Of a DNA stretch of 37,766 bases, positions 8,971-18,900 are shown piece after piece (positions within the stretch are counted from its first letter, which is position 1; each line of letters starts with the position of its first letter). The translations under genes were made by a program, and so were the position numbers. This stretch comes from an uncultured Bacteroidales bacterium (GTDB taxonomy: Bacteria; Bacteroidota; Bacteroidia; Bacteroidales; Bacteroidaceae). The stretch covers positions 1 to 37,766 of the forward strand of contig CAMGHE010000006.1 of assembly GCA_946055775.1 (NCBI GenBank). The letters run 5' to 3'. Under the pieces are notes generated by a model that did not search any database, was not told the DNA's origin, and saw only the letters and a list, made by a program, of their open reading frames with translations.

Positions 8971-10809
8971 ATGAACCAACTCAAAGCCAAATACGCCCAT
9001 CTACTCTACGGCCTATGTCTTGTGCTGCTCTTCGCGGTACTGTCGGCGCCACAGGCTCTGGCGCAGTTGCGCCTCACGGTCCAGGCCCCCGACAGCGTGG
9101 ATATGAGCGAGCCCTACTTCCAGATTCGATACTCCATAGAAGCCCAGGTGGACGGCAGCATCACTCTGCCCGCCATCAATGGGCTTCGCCGTTTGGCTGG
9201 CCCCGGCACCTCGTTTTCCAGCGCCACTGTCGTTGAGAATGGCCGCGCTCATTCTCAACAGTCCACCACTTTCACCTACACTTTCGCCCCACAAGACAAA
9301 GGCATCATCGTTATCCCCCCTGCCAAGGTTACCGTGAGAGGCAAGACCTACACCTCGCCCAAGATACGCATCAAGGTGACTGACAATGGGAAACCTTCCT
9401 CAAAAAAGGGCGGGGAGCCCGAAGAACTGCGGGAAACTGGCAGTCGTGTGGGAAAGGACGAACTCTTCGTCACGGCGACAATGGGCCGCGACGAAGTCTA
9501 TGTGCAAGAAGCGCTGCCTCTGACCTATACGGTGTATGAGAAGTCTGGAGTGGGGCTCGATAATATCGCTCCCAGCCAGCAGCCAGACTTCAAAGGGATG
9601 GTATCGCAACCGATATACCCGCACACACTCCAGTGGGACGTTGAGCGACGTGATGGCACGCTGATGCGTAAGGCGGTGATCTGTCAATATCTGCTCTATC
9701 CCCAGCAGGCCGGCGAAGTGACTCTCCCTCGCTTAACCTTCGATTGCGCAGTTAAGCAGCGTGAGAGTTTCATGAATGCCATTGACGCCTATTTCAACTC
9801 AGGCGGCACGCTGACCCAAATACTACACCGTCAGGCCAATGCCTGTAAGGTTCGCGTCAGGCCGCTGCCTATGCCCCAGCCCGCAGGCTTTTCAGGCGCC
9901 GTGGGACAGATGCACGCTAAGGCATACTTGGTTTCGCCGAGCGTTCGCACCAACGAGAGTGCCACCCTGCGTATCAACGTGAGCGGCAAGGGCAACTTGC
10001 AACTCCTCACTGCCCCCAAGGTCATTCTCCCAGCCCATTGCGATGCCTATACCCCCAAGGTGACGCCTCAGACAACTGTCACCGAAGAGGGTATAGAGGG
10101 CAGCGTCACTTTCGACTATACTTTTGTTCCCCGTCAGACGGGAGATACCATCCTGCAAGTCCCACCCTTCGTCTATTTTGACCCCGCAGTTGGCCAATAC
10201 CGCACCGACAGCATCGCCCCCATCGCCCTTCATATCGAGGAAGGCGAACGCACGCAGGAGGAAGTGGCCCGCGAGCGCGAACTGCTCCAGAGCGATATTC
10301 GGCCCATCTATGAGGGCAAGATAGCGCTTCACGATGTCGGGGCGGCCTATTTCTTTTGGGGCACATGGGGCTATTATCTGTGTCTCGTCCTCATCGTGGC
10401 TGCGGCCATGGCGGTGTTCTTCTTGACGCGCTTCCTCAATGTGCATAGGGAGAAAAACGGTGTGCCGCGTGGCGGCAAAGCCCTCCGTGAGGCTATAAAG
10501 AGCATACAGAAAGCCCAGAAGACCATTGCAGACACTGACAAGGCGGCATGTTACGGCCAACTGGCTACAGCCATGACCACCTTTGTGGCCGCCAAAGCCA
10601 AGGTGCCCCACTCGGAAATCACCAAAGCCAACCTCCCCGCCTTGCTACAGGCGCATGGCATCAACGATGAAGACGCGACCCTATACCTCCGACTGCTCGA
10701 ACAGTGCGAATGGGTCAAGTTCGCCCCCATCGACTCAGACAGCAGTCCGTCAGACGACGCCAGACAGGCTATCGACCTGATGAAGCGCACGGATAAGTCT
10801 TGGAAATAA
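8971..10809 (+). CDS. batD: BatD family oxygen-tolerance protein
   Basis: 612 aa, signal peptide, repeated beta domains (FTYTFAPQDKGIIVIPPAKVTVRGKTYTSP), C-terminal TM; operon position. Confidence 0.9.
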   Translation: MNQLKAKYAHLLYGLCLVLLFAVLSAPQALAQLRLTVQAPDSVDMSEPYFQIRYSIEAQVDGSITLPAINGLRRLAGPGTSFSSATVVENGRAHSQQSTTFTYTFAPQDKGIIVIPPAKVTVRGKTYTSPKIRIKVTDNGKPSSKKGGEPEELRETGSRVGKDELFVTATMGRDEVYVQEALPLTYTVYEKSGVGLDNIAPSQQPDFKGMVSQPIYPHTLQWDVERRDGTLMRKAVICQYLLYPQQAGEVTLPRLTFDCAVKQRESFMNAIDAYFNSGGTLTQILHRQANACKVRVRPLPMPQPAGFSGAVGQMHAKAYLVSPSVRTNESATLRINVSGKGNLQLLTAPKVILPAHCDAYTPKVTPQTTVTEEGIEGSVTFDYTFVPRQTGDTILQVPPFVYFDPAVGQYRTDSIAPIALHIEEGERTQEEVARERELLQSDIRPIYEGKIALHDVGAAYFFWGTWGYYLCLVLIVAAAMAVFFLTRFLNVHREKNGVPRGGKALREAIKSIQKAQKTIADTDKAACYGQLATAMTTFVAAKAKVPHSEITKANLPALLQAHGINDEDATLYLRLLEQCEWVKFAPIDSDSSPSDDARQAIDLMKRTDKSWK

Positions 10810-10893
10810 GAAGTATTCCCAGTGCCCCTTCAAGAGACAGCAAACTTACCTCTCCCGAAAGCAACGAAGAGCGACGACCTTTTAAGACCCTAT

Positions 10894-11688
10894 ATGAAGA
10901 CCTTATATCATATAATATGCTGCGCTGCCTGCCTGCTGTTGAGCGTCCAAACCGCAGGGGCTAAGTCCTATACGGCCTCAGATACGCTGCAGTCGGTCAA
11001 TCGTGAAGCCCTATTGATCACAGCCGACAGTGCATACTCCCAAGGATGCTACGAACAAGCCTATGCGGCCTACACGCTCGTGGCACGGGACGGCGTTCAC
11101 CCGAAACTCTACTATAATATCGGAAACACCTGCTTCAAGATGAAGCGCTTTCCCGAAGCCATCCTGTGGTACGAGCGTTCGCTGCGTTATGACCCTGCCG
11201 ACGAGGATGCACGATACAACCTGTCGGTTTGCCGCTCACGGGTCCATGTGCGCGAGGGTAACGGTCAGGAGATGTTCCTGCTCTCGTGGCTTCGTCGCAC
11301 GCTGGCCTCGCTAAGCGTGGACGGCTGGGGCTTCCTCTTATTGGTCTTCCTGTCGGTGTCCATGGCGCTTGTGGTATGCTGCCGGCGCCTGCCACGGTTG
11401 TGGATGCGTAAGACGGCCTCCGTCCTGCTGTGCCCCGCCATCCTCGCTTGCCTCCTGTGCATCGTGGCAGCCGTCACCACTTACCACCGCTTCCGCCATA
11501 CCACACTGGCCGTTGTCATGAAGGACACGCCCGTGCAAAGCGAAGGGAGCACCCGCGAGATGCCAGTGCTGGCTGCTGGCTACACCCTCGAGGTTTTAGA
11601 CAAATCGCCATCCGGGCAATGGCTCATCGAAAACACCGACATCCCCGTCAAAGGCTGGGTCAACGCGGCAGACCTAGAAGAGATTTAA
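10894..11688 (+). CDS. batE: TPR/SH3-like protein BatE
   Basis: Signal peptide MKTLYHIICCAACLLL, TPR, two TM, SH3-like C-terminus (GYTLEVLDKSPSGQWLIENTDIPVKGWV); likely start at 10894. Confidence 0.88.
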   Translation: MKTLYHIICCAACLLLSVQTAGAKSYTASDTLQSVNREALLITADSAYSQGCYEQAYAAYTLVARDGVHPKLYYNIGNTCFKMKRFPEAILWYERSLRYDPADEDARYNLSVCRSRVHVREGNGQEMFLLSWLRRTLASLSVDGWGFLLLVFLSVSMALVVCCRRLPRLWMRKTASVLLCPAILACLLCIVAAVTTYHRFRHTTLAVVMKDTPVQSEGSTREMPVLAAGYTLEVLDKSPSGQWLIENTDIPVKGWVNAADLEEI

Positions 11689-11736
11689 GTCTGCGCATGA
11701 CAACGGTCAACAATCCATGAAATCTATACCAACGGT

Positions 11737-12429
11737 ATGTGGAACGAACTGATAAACTTCGACCAGCGGCTGACGCTCTGGATAAACGGCAGTGACAACC
11801 TGTGGCTGGACGGCTTTGCCCTGTCTGTCACCTCCACGCTCACCTGGATTCCGGCAGCCCTCATCCTGCTTTACGTCATCATACGCCACGGCGAGATGCG
11901 CGAGATATTGTTCACCATCCTTGCCCTGGCGCTCTGCATACTGATAGCCGACCAGACGGCGTCTGGTCTGTTCAAGCCTCTCGTGGCTCGTCCGCGGCCC
12001 ACCCACGACCCCGTGCTCATGACCATGGTGGATGTGGTGAACGGCTACCGCGGCGGGCAGTACGGCTTCTTTTCAAGCCATGCCGCCAACACCATGTCGC
12101 TCGCCGTGTTCGTAGCGATGCTGGTGCGTCACCGCCTGCTCACCTGGGTGATGGTCTCATGGTCGCTGCTCAATGGCTGGTCGCGCATATACCTTGGCGT
12201 ACACTATTTTGGCGATGTCATAGTGGGCTTTGCCTACGGCTGTATTGTCGGCTTCGGGGTCTATGCCCTCTTCCGCCGTTTCGTCCCCTTGGTGCTCCGC
12301 AACGACCCGCCCGGCATGAGGGTGCGTACCTTATCGGGCTTCCTCGATAACGACGCTCGCCTGCTGGCCCTGACGTTGGTGCTGCTCTATCTTTGGGCAG
12401 CCTTCCGTGGCCTGCTTTTTGCCATGTAA
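11737..12429 (+). CDS. PAP2 superfamily phosphatase
   Basis: KPLVARPRPTHDP ... GFFSSHAANTMSL ... SRIYLGVHYFGDVIVG, the three PAP2 motifs. Confidence 0.93.
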   Translation: MWNELINFDQRLTLWINGSDNLWLDGFALSVTSTLTWIPAALILLYVIIRHGEMREILFTILALALCILIADQTASGLFKPLVARPRPTHDPVLMTMVDVVNGYRGGQYGFFSSHAANTMSLAVFVAMLVRHRLLTWVMVSWSLLNGWSRIYLGVHYFGDVIVGFAYGCIVGFGVYALFRRFVPLVLRNDPPGMRVRTLSGFLDNDARLLALTLVLLYLWAAFRGLLFAM

Positions 12430-12471
12430 TCTGCCTAGCCTCTATCTTCTGAACCCATCCCAACTTCCCCT

Positions 12472-14676
12472 ATGTCCATCACGTCCCGACGTTTCCTCCT
12501 CTCCGCCATTCTCCTTCTTCTCCTGGCTCCGTCCCATGTCTTGGCACAGATATCGCGTGAAACCAATTTCCGCAAACTGAGCGGCAACCCAAGTGGTGTC
12601 GGAAATGGTATGGGAGAAAGCCATTGGGACGAATCGACCACCGATTCTACCCGAACGGTCGGCATTCCCCATGGCATCTATGCATGGACGGTGGATGAAC
12701 GCTTTGGTCAGGTGTCGCCTACGCCCTACGACACCTTGCCCCACCGATTCCAGAATGACAACTTCACCGAAGGAGCGACGGGCCATTACCTCACGCTGGG
12801 CAATCTGGGCAGTGCACGGAGCGCCATCATCCGTCGCGACAGTTATATGGACAGCTTCACCCCGTCCTTCGTCTTTGCGGCGCCCTACGACTTCTTCCTG
12901 CGCCGTCCGTCCCAACTGCTCTTTACCAATACCAAGGCGCCCTTCACCAACATCACCTACCACGAGTGCGGTAACAAGCAGAACGGCGAGGACCGTATCC
13001 GGGCGCTCTTCTCTACCAATGTCAACAAGGACTTTGGCGTAGGCTTCCGCCTCGACTACCTCTATGGCCGTGGCTATTACCAGAGTCAGCAGACGGCCCA
13101 TTTCGGGGGCACACTCTTCACCGCCTACCGTGGCGAACGCTACGCCATCCATGCAGCCTATATGGCCAACCACCTCAAGGCCGCTGAGAATGGGGGCTTG
13201 GAGAGCGACGACTACCTGATGCGCCCTGAGACCTTCCCCCAGAAATATGGCGCTGCCGACATGCCGACACGTTTGTCTAAGACGTGGAACAAACTCAATG
13301 TGAACACGCTCTTCCTCACCCACCGCTACAACATCGGCTTCTACAAGGGAGGTAAGAATAAGGGTAACGGCCGTTCCGTCGGCAAAGGACTGTTGGCCTC
13401 CCTCGTCTCGAACGATTCGGTACAGACGGCGCAGACTCCGACAGACAGCACCGCATCTCGCGTGGATGAGGCCACCGATGCCGACACCCTGCGTGGCGAC
13501 TTCGTCCCTGTGGCCGGCATTATCCATACCTTCAGGTTCGACCACAATAACCGCCGCTTCCTCTCTAACCTGCGCGAGAACGCGCAGAGTGCCACCTATT
13601 TCCGCGACTTCTACCTGCCTGGCGATTCGGCTAGCGACTTTACGCAGCACTATCACCTGCAGAACCTCCTCGCCCTCGAGGTGTCTGAGGGCTTCGCACG
13701 CTGGGCCGCCTCGGGTCTGCGCCTGTATGTGCGGCACGACTACCACCACTATTCGCTGCCTGACGAAGAGCGGCGGTCTGTAGGCTACAACGAGAACCAG
13801 TTTACCCTGGGGGCCTCGCTCTTCCGTCACAGGGGGAAAGCCTTCCAGTACGACGCCTTCGGAGAAATCCGTAACACGGGCAGTGCTTGGGGCGAGTTTA
13901 ATGCCGCAATCGACGCCACGCTCTGTCTGCCATTCGCCGCAGACAGTCTGCGCTTGAATATCAACGGACAGGTGCGCAACGAGTTGCCCTCCTTCTACCT
14001 TCGCCACTATCATGGCCGCAATGCCTGGTGGGACAACGACCTAAGCAAGACCTTCACGGCGCGTGCCGGCATTGCCATGCAGTGGAAGCGGTCGCGACTG
14101 GCGTTTGATGTGGAAACCATACGCACACATGCCTATCTGGCCGAGGTGCAGACGCCCTATGTCACATCGTCGGGCATTCCTTTGGCGCTTTATGGCGTGC
14201 AGGTGCAAACATCCGACTCGCCCATACAGGTGGCCCACGCTATGCTCGGTCAAGACTTTGTATGGGGCATATTCCATTGGGAGAACGAACTGCACTACCA
14301 GTACACCTCCGACAAGCAGGCCATGCCGCTCCCCACATGCTTTGCTTATAGCAACATGTATATCCTGTTCAGGATAGCGCGTGTGTTGCGCACCGAAATC
14401 GGCGCGGATGCCCACTTCTATACCAAGTATCGCGTCCCGACCTATTCGCCCATCGTGGGTCAGTACGCCGTTCAGGACACGCAGGCCGCAGTTGATAAGG
14501 GCGGTTATCCTGTGGTCAACGCCTATATCAACTTCCATCTGAAGCGCACCCGCTTCTACCTCATGGCCTCGCACGTTAATTACAGAAGCGGCAATGGTGA
14601 CCCTTTCAGTCTGCCGCACTACCCCCTCAACCAAATGGTCATCCGCTTCGGCCTATCCTGGAACTTCGACAACTAA
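12472..14676 (+). CDS. Putative outer-membrane porin (Bacteroidales large putative porin family)
   Basis: Signal peptide, beta-barrel-like sequence, TVDERFGQVSPTPYDTLPHRFQNDNFTEGATGHYLTLGNLGSA, C-terminal RFGLSWNFDN. Confidence 0.85.
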   Translation: MSITSRRFLLSAILLLLLAPSHVLAQISRETNFRKLSGNPSGVGNGMGESHWDESTTDSTRTVGIPHGIYAWTVDERFGQVSPTPYDTLPHRFQNDNFTEGATGHYLTLGNLGSARSAIIRRDSYMDSFTPSFVFAAPYDFFLRRPSQLLFTNTKAPFTNITYHECGNKQNGEDRIRALFSTNVNKDFGVGFRLDYLYGRGYYQSQQTAHFGGTLFTAYRGERYAIHAAYMANHLKAAENGGLESDDYLMRPETFPQKYGAADMPTRLSKTWNKLNVNTLFLTHRYNIGFYKGGKNKGNGRSVGKGLLASLVSNDSVQTAQTPTDSTASRVDEATDADTLRGDFVPVAGIIHTFRFDHNNRRFLSNLRENAQSATYFRDFYLPGDSASDFTQHYHLQNLLALEVSEGFARWAASGLRLYVRHDYHHYSLPDEERRSVGYNENQFTLGASLFRHRGKAFQYDAFGEIRNTGSAWGEFNAAIDATLCLPFAADSLRLNINGQVRNELPSFYLRHYHGRNAWWDNDLSKTFTARAGIAMQWKRSRLAFDVETIRTHAYLAEVQTPYVTSSGIPLALYGVQVQTSDSPIQVAHAMLGQDFVWGIFHWENELHYQYTSDKQAMPLPTCFAYSNMYILFRIARVLRTEIGADAHFYTKYRVPTYSPIVGQYAVQDTQAAVDKGGYPVVNAYINFHLKRTRFYLMASHVNYRSGNGDPFSLPHYPLNQMVIRFGLSWNFDN

Positions 14677-14840
14677 ACCACCTATTGCGTCCGGCTTCCT
14701 TCACAATGGGAGTCGAACGTAATGGTTTTTCCCTCGGTGTTTACCCAGGGTGTCGCAAGGAGAAGTCTGTCTGACGGCGTCACAGGCGCAAAACTACCGC
14801 ATTATCGTTTAAACTGCGGCGGGGAAGGTGTATCAAAAAG

Positions 14841-15012
14841 CATTGCTGTCCGCTAAAACTGTTGGATACAAAAAAAAATTACCGGACAGCAATGATATAC
14901 AACCATTGCTATCTGGTAAACAGTCTCAATGTGTTGCGATGTTTGCCGGATAGCAGCAAAACGAAAATAGAACTATCCGCTGTGTCTTGATGGCTGGGCG
15001 GATAGTTCTATT
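14841..15012. repeat. Three consecutive inverted repeats built from an ATTGCTGTCCGGTAAAC-like module
   Basis: 14841-14852/14883-14894 perfect 12-bp arms (cattgctgtccg/cggacagcaatg); 14908-14921/14941-14954 12 of 14; 14966-14980/14998-15012 perfect 15-bp arms (aatagaactatccgc/gcggatagttctatt). Confidence 0.85.
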
Positions 15013-15066
15013 AGTTGTGTCCTGTACAGGGAATATAGCACGGGGCTTGGACCGTGAAGTGGGTGA

Positions 15067-15402
15067 TTATTCCTCCCATTGCTGTTCCTCGAAGTCGAGC
15101 CAGAGGTCGAGGAGGGTAGCGATGTCTTCAGAGGGGAATGTTCCTACACCGTCGCGGGACAGGTTGGCGGCAATCTCTTCGGCCATGGCCGTCAGGGGCA
15201 AGTCCACACAGCCGTCGCCGTCGGGGTTCTCGTCGAGCACGTCGCTCTCTGCCAGACAGGTAGTGAAGGCGTCGATGAGTGTGAGTAGGGTAGGCTTGTC
15301 GTAGTGAGCACTCAGGTCGCTGTCAAGGTGGGCAGCGATATACTTGGCTGCTTGATTGTCATGCTCCAAGTCGCGGGCGATGTCGTCGTCAAGAATGGCC
15401 AT
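15067..15402 (-). CDS. Small acidic hypothetical protein, downstream of trxA
   Basis: 111 aa ORF, same strand and 37 bp from trxA; no recognised domain. Confidence 0.65.
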   Translation of the reverse strand: MAILDDDIARDLEHDNQAAKYIAAHLDSDLSAHYDKPTLLTLIDAFTTCLAESDVLDENPDGDGCVDLPLTAMAEEIAANLSRDGVGTFPSEDIATLLDLWLDFEEQQWEE

Positions 15403-15439
15403 AGTAGAGGGGAGAGGGGTTGGTAATCAGGGTTGGGCT

Positions 15440-15754
15440 TTAGAGCAGGGCGTTGATTTTATCGACGAAGGTCTGTTTGGGGGCAGCGCCGAGGTTCTTG
15501 TCCACCACTTCGCCATTCTTGAAGAAGAGGACTGTTGGCACGGAGCGGATGCCGAAGCGCGAGGTCAGGTCGTCGGCGTCGTCCACGTCGCACTTGCCAA
15601 TGATGACGCGGCCTTCATATTCAGCGGCCAGTTCGTCGATGATGGGGGAAATCTTCTTACAGGGGCCGCACCAAGTGGCAGAGAAATCTACGACAAAGGG
15701 GAGGCCGGAAGCCACGAGTTCTTCAAAGTTCTGATCAGTGATGATTTTAGCCAT
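15440..15754 (-). CDS. trxA: Thioredoxin
   Basis: VDFSATWCGPCKKISPIIDELA; cis-Pro VPTVLFFKNGE. Confidence 0.95.
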   Translation of the reverse strand: MAKIITDQNFEELVASGLPFVVDFSATWCGPCKKISPIIDELAAEYEGRVIIGKCDVDDADDLTSRFGIRSVPTVLFFKNGEVVDKNLGAAPKQTFVDKINALL

Positions 15755-15821
15755 GATAGTTTCTTTAGTATAGTTGATGGGGAAATGGGCGTGTATGGCG
15801 TTAACGCCTTGCTAAGTGTCG

Positions 15822-15830
15822 GCAAAGATA
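15822..15830 (-). promoter_or_regulatory. Bacteroidetes -7 box for trxA
   Basis: Minus strand TATCTTTGC with TTG about 20 nt upstream. Confidence 0.6.
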
Positions 15831-15926
15831 CGGCAAAGCCCTTGAATGTGCAAGCAAAGCGGGTATATAGTGCGTGGCGGCCGCGAGATTTTTTGGGGTG
15901 AACAATTACGAAGGACGCAGGGCTTT

Positions 15927-18900
15927 TCAGGGTTTGCCTTTCGGTGTGGCCTGACGGCGTTTGCGCTGTGGGTGGAAGAGGTCGCGCAGGGAGAAGAAGT
16001 CGCGTCGCATGATGAGGCCGACGCCCTGCGTGGTGAGTGCGCCGTGTGAGAAGTAGCGCTCATTATTCTCGCTATAAGCCTTGACGCTGAGCCAGCCCGT
16101 GGGCGTGAGGGCGTAGGTGATGTCAAAGTCGCCCACGAAGCCCGTGTTGGCAGTAGGGCGGTCGCGGTAGCCAAAGTTGCCATTCACCAGCAGGCGGCCG
16201 TCCATGAGGCGGCCGCTGAGCAGACCACCAACCTCCATGTCGTTCCATCCCGTCTGACCGGTGCTGACGTTGGCTCCGAAGGTCCAGTTGGAGACTCCTA
16301 CAGCATTGCTGATGAAGTGGTTAATCTGCCCGCTGATGGTGCTTGACAGGAACGACTTCATCGCCACACTACTCTGCGTTTGGCCGTTAGCCGCCGACTC
16401 GGAAGCCGCATAGTTATAATTATAGAATCGGCCCACGCCCAGAAGGTAGAGCACCTGCATGTTCTTGTCCTCTTCGCTGGACAAGAGCCGGCTGACCATA
16501 TTCTGCACCTCGGGGCCGGCGCCCGTTAGCCCGAGGTCAAAGGACACGATAGGCGAGCGCACCTTGCCTCCTAGATTGAGAATGCAGTCGGCGCGTATGG
16601 TGCGGTCGCCCATGTCGAGGCCCAGATCGGCCAGCGATACGGAGGGCACGGTATAGACGGCGTTGAGGTTGAGGTCGCCTTCGTAGGGATTGCCGCCAAA
16701 GACAATGGTGCCGCCCTGCTTCAGACGAAAGTCTTTGTGGATGACATCCTGGAGGATGAGTTTGTACAGGCCGTCGGTCACATGATAGGTGCCGTACATC
16801 TGGAAAGCGCCTTTGTTGTACCAAGTAGCGCGGAGTGAGCCGTTGCCGTGCAGACGGATATAGTTGCCCGTCTTCTCGTCCGTGATGACCTTGAGCGTGG
16901 CCTCGGGCGTGGCGCCGATGACGAAGTTGAGACGCATATCCGTTTCTTGCGCGTCAGCAACGCCAACGTTACTTTTGACTGAGGCAGGAGAGAATGCACC
17001 CTTGTCATCTGCCGGCTGAGCCGAATGGTCGGCAGGCGGCAGGTCGGCCAACGGTGTTGCCGCAGCCTGCGGCTTGTCGCCGAAGGTCAGCAGACTGAAA
17101 TCGTAGTCGGTCTCCGGACTATCAACGGTATAGGTGAAGGATGTGCCGCGCACCGTCTGCATCTCGAGGTCGGCCGTGAAGGTCCCCGGCGCGCCATAGA
17201 TACGCGCCCGGCCTGTGCCTACAGCCGTGGCATAGAAGGGGAGTAGGGGAGAAGCCCCCTTGTCGTAGAGGCGCATGGATTGGGCCGTTATGCCCACGTC
17301 GTAGCGAAAGTTGCGCAGATGGTCGTGTGTCAGGACGCCATTGACTAAGCCCGTGCCCGATGCCATATCGCTGATGCCGACGCTGGTGAAGCGGAAGCAG
17401 TCGGGCGTCATCTGCAAGGTGCCGCCATAGAGGCGGTAGCGTATGCCCGTGGCCGGTATTGTGGCCAAAGCGTCGATGGTCTCTTCGCCCTCGAATATCA
17501 AGTCTTTGAACGTACCGTGGAGATGGCAGAAACCAGTGGTGCGGCCCTCGATGTCGGGGAAGAGGTGGCCGACGTAGCGGCGCAGGAAGCGCAGGTCGGT
17601 GCCTGCGCTGGTGATGCGCAGGTTCAGCAGTTTTTCCTTGATACCCACAAAGCCCTGTACGGCCGTTCCGCGCAGGTTCTCCTCCGCCATCGTTGCATCG
17701 AAGTGAAGACGCATGTCGGCCGTGTTGATACGCATGCCAATCCGGGCGTCACCCATCTGCGATTCGTTGAAATGGAAGTCGGGGATATGGAGGTCGCCGG
17801 CGATGGCCATGCCACCGTCGGCAGGTGTGATGGTCACGGGTCCAGTGGCGCGGCCAGCGAAGGCTACTGGCTTGAGGTTTATCAGACTGAGGATATAACT
17901 CACCTCTATACCCTGCAACGTAGCGTGGAGCGTATCGGCAGAGGTCTTGCCCAGAAGTCCATCTACATGGAGCGACTGGCTGGCGTGCGAGACGTTGAAG
18001 TCTTCGACGTTGATGCCCTTCCCTGTCCAGGTGATGCGACTTGGGGCCACATGCCAAAGGGTGTCGGCCATGGTCAGCGTGGTGGAATGGACGATGGTGG
18101 TGACGTCAGTGCCTCCCTCATGGCGTTGCGAGAAGGTGCTGGCCACCATTTGGCCGTGGTACTTCCCAAGAGGTTCGCGCCACGACAGCGAGGTGTGGAG
18201 CGTGTCGGCGTTATTGTCCGACTCTATGGCGAAAGACATCGGGCTTTTGCCCACCTGCTTCTCTCCCTGAACAAGGACGTGCAGGCGGCTGTGCTCAGAG
18301 GTGGCGTAAAGACGAGGGCGCTTGAGTTCTACACCGCCATAAGACAACTGGGGGGCTGAGAACGAGAGCAGTGAGCGCGAGGCGGTATTTATCCGCCCCT
18401 CCAGGGTCAGAGGGCCTTCAAAAGCGAGGGGGAGGGACAAAAGGTCGCGGAAGACGTCGTCGCGCGTCAGATAGGCGCTGACCTGCCACGAGGGCGCGTG
18501 GCCCGCCGTTGGCTGTGCCTTGTCTTCCGAAAAGATGCCCGTCAGGCGCTGCAGGTGGTGTGCGAGCAGGCGCCAGTCGGTAGGTCCTTCGGCCGAGATG
18601 TGCCCAAAGTCGGCGCTGAGGTCGGCGTGCGTTCCGACCTGCGTGGGCCATGCCTTGAACGTCATGTTGTCCAGGTGGTACGCGCTGTCGGGCATCTGCT
18701 TGTGAAGGTGCGCCACTTGGACGTAGGCGGTGAAGTCCTTGCCAGTCATGCGGTCTATCTGGCCGTCGATGTGTCCCGACCATACCGTGGACTGCCCGGC
18801 AGACTCCTTTTGGAGCAGACTGCCATCGAGGTGGCAGACATCAGCTGTAAAGGCCACATTCTCCAGACGGCCACGCTGTATCTGGCCAGACGAGCGGAGC

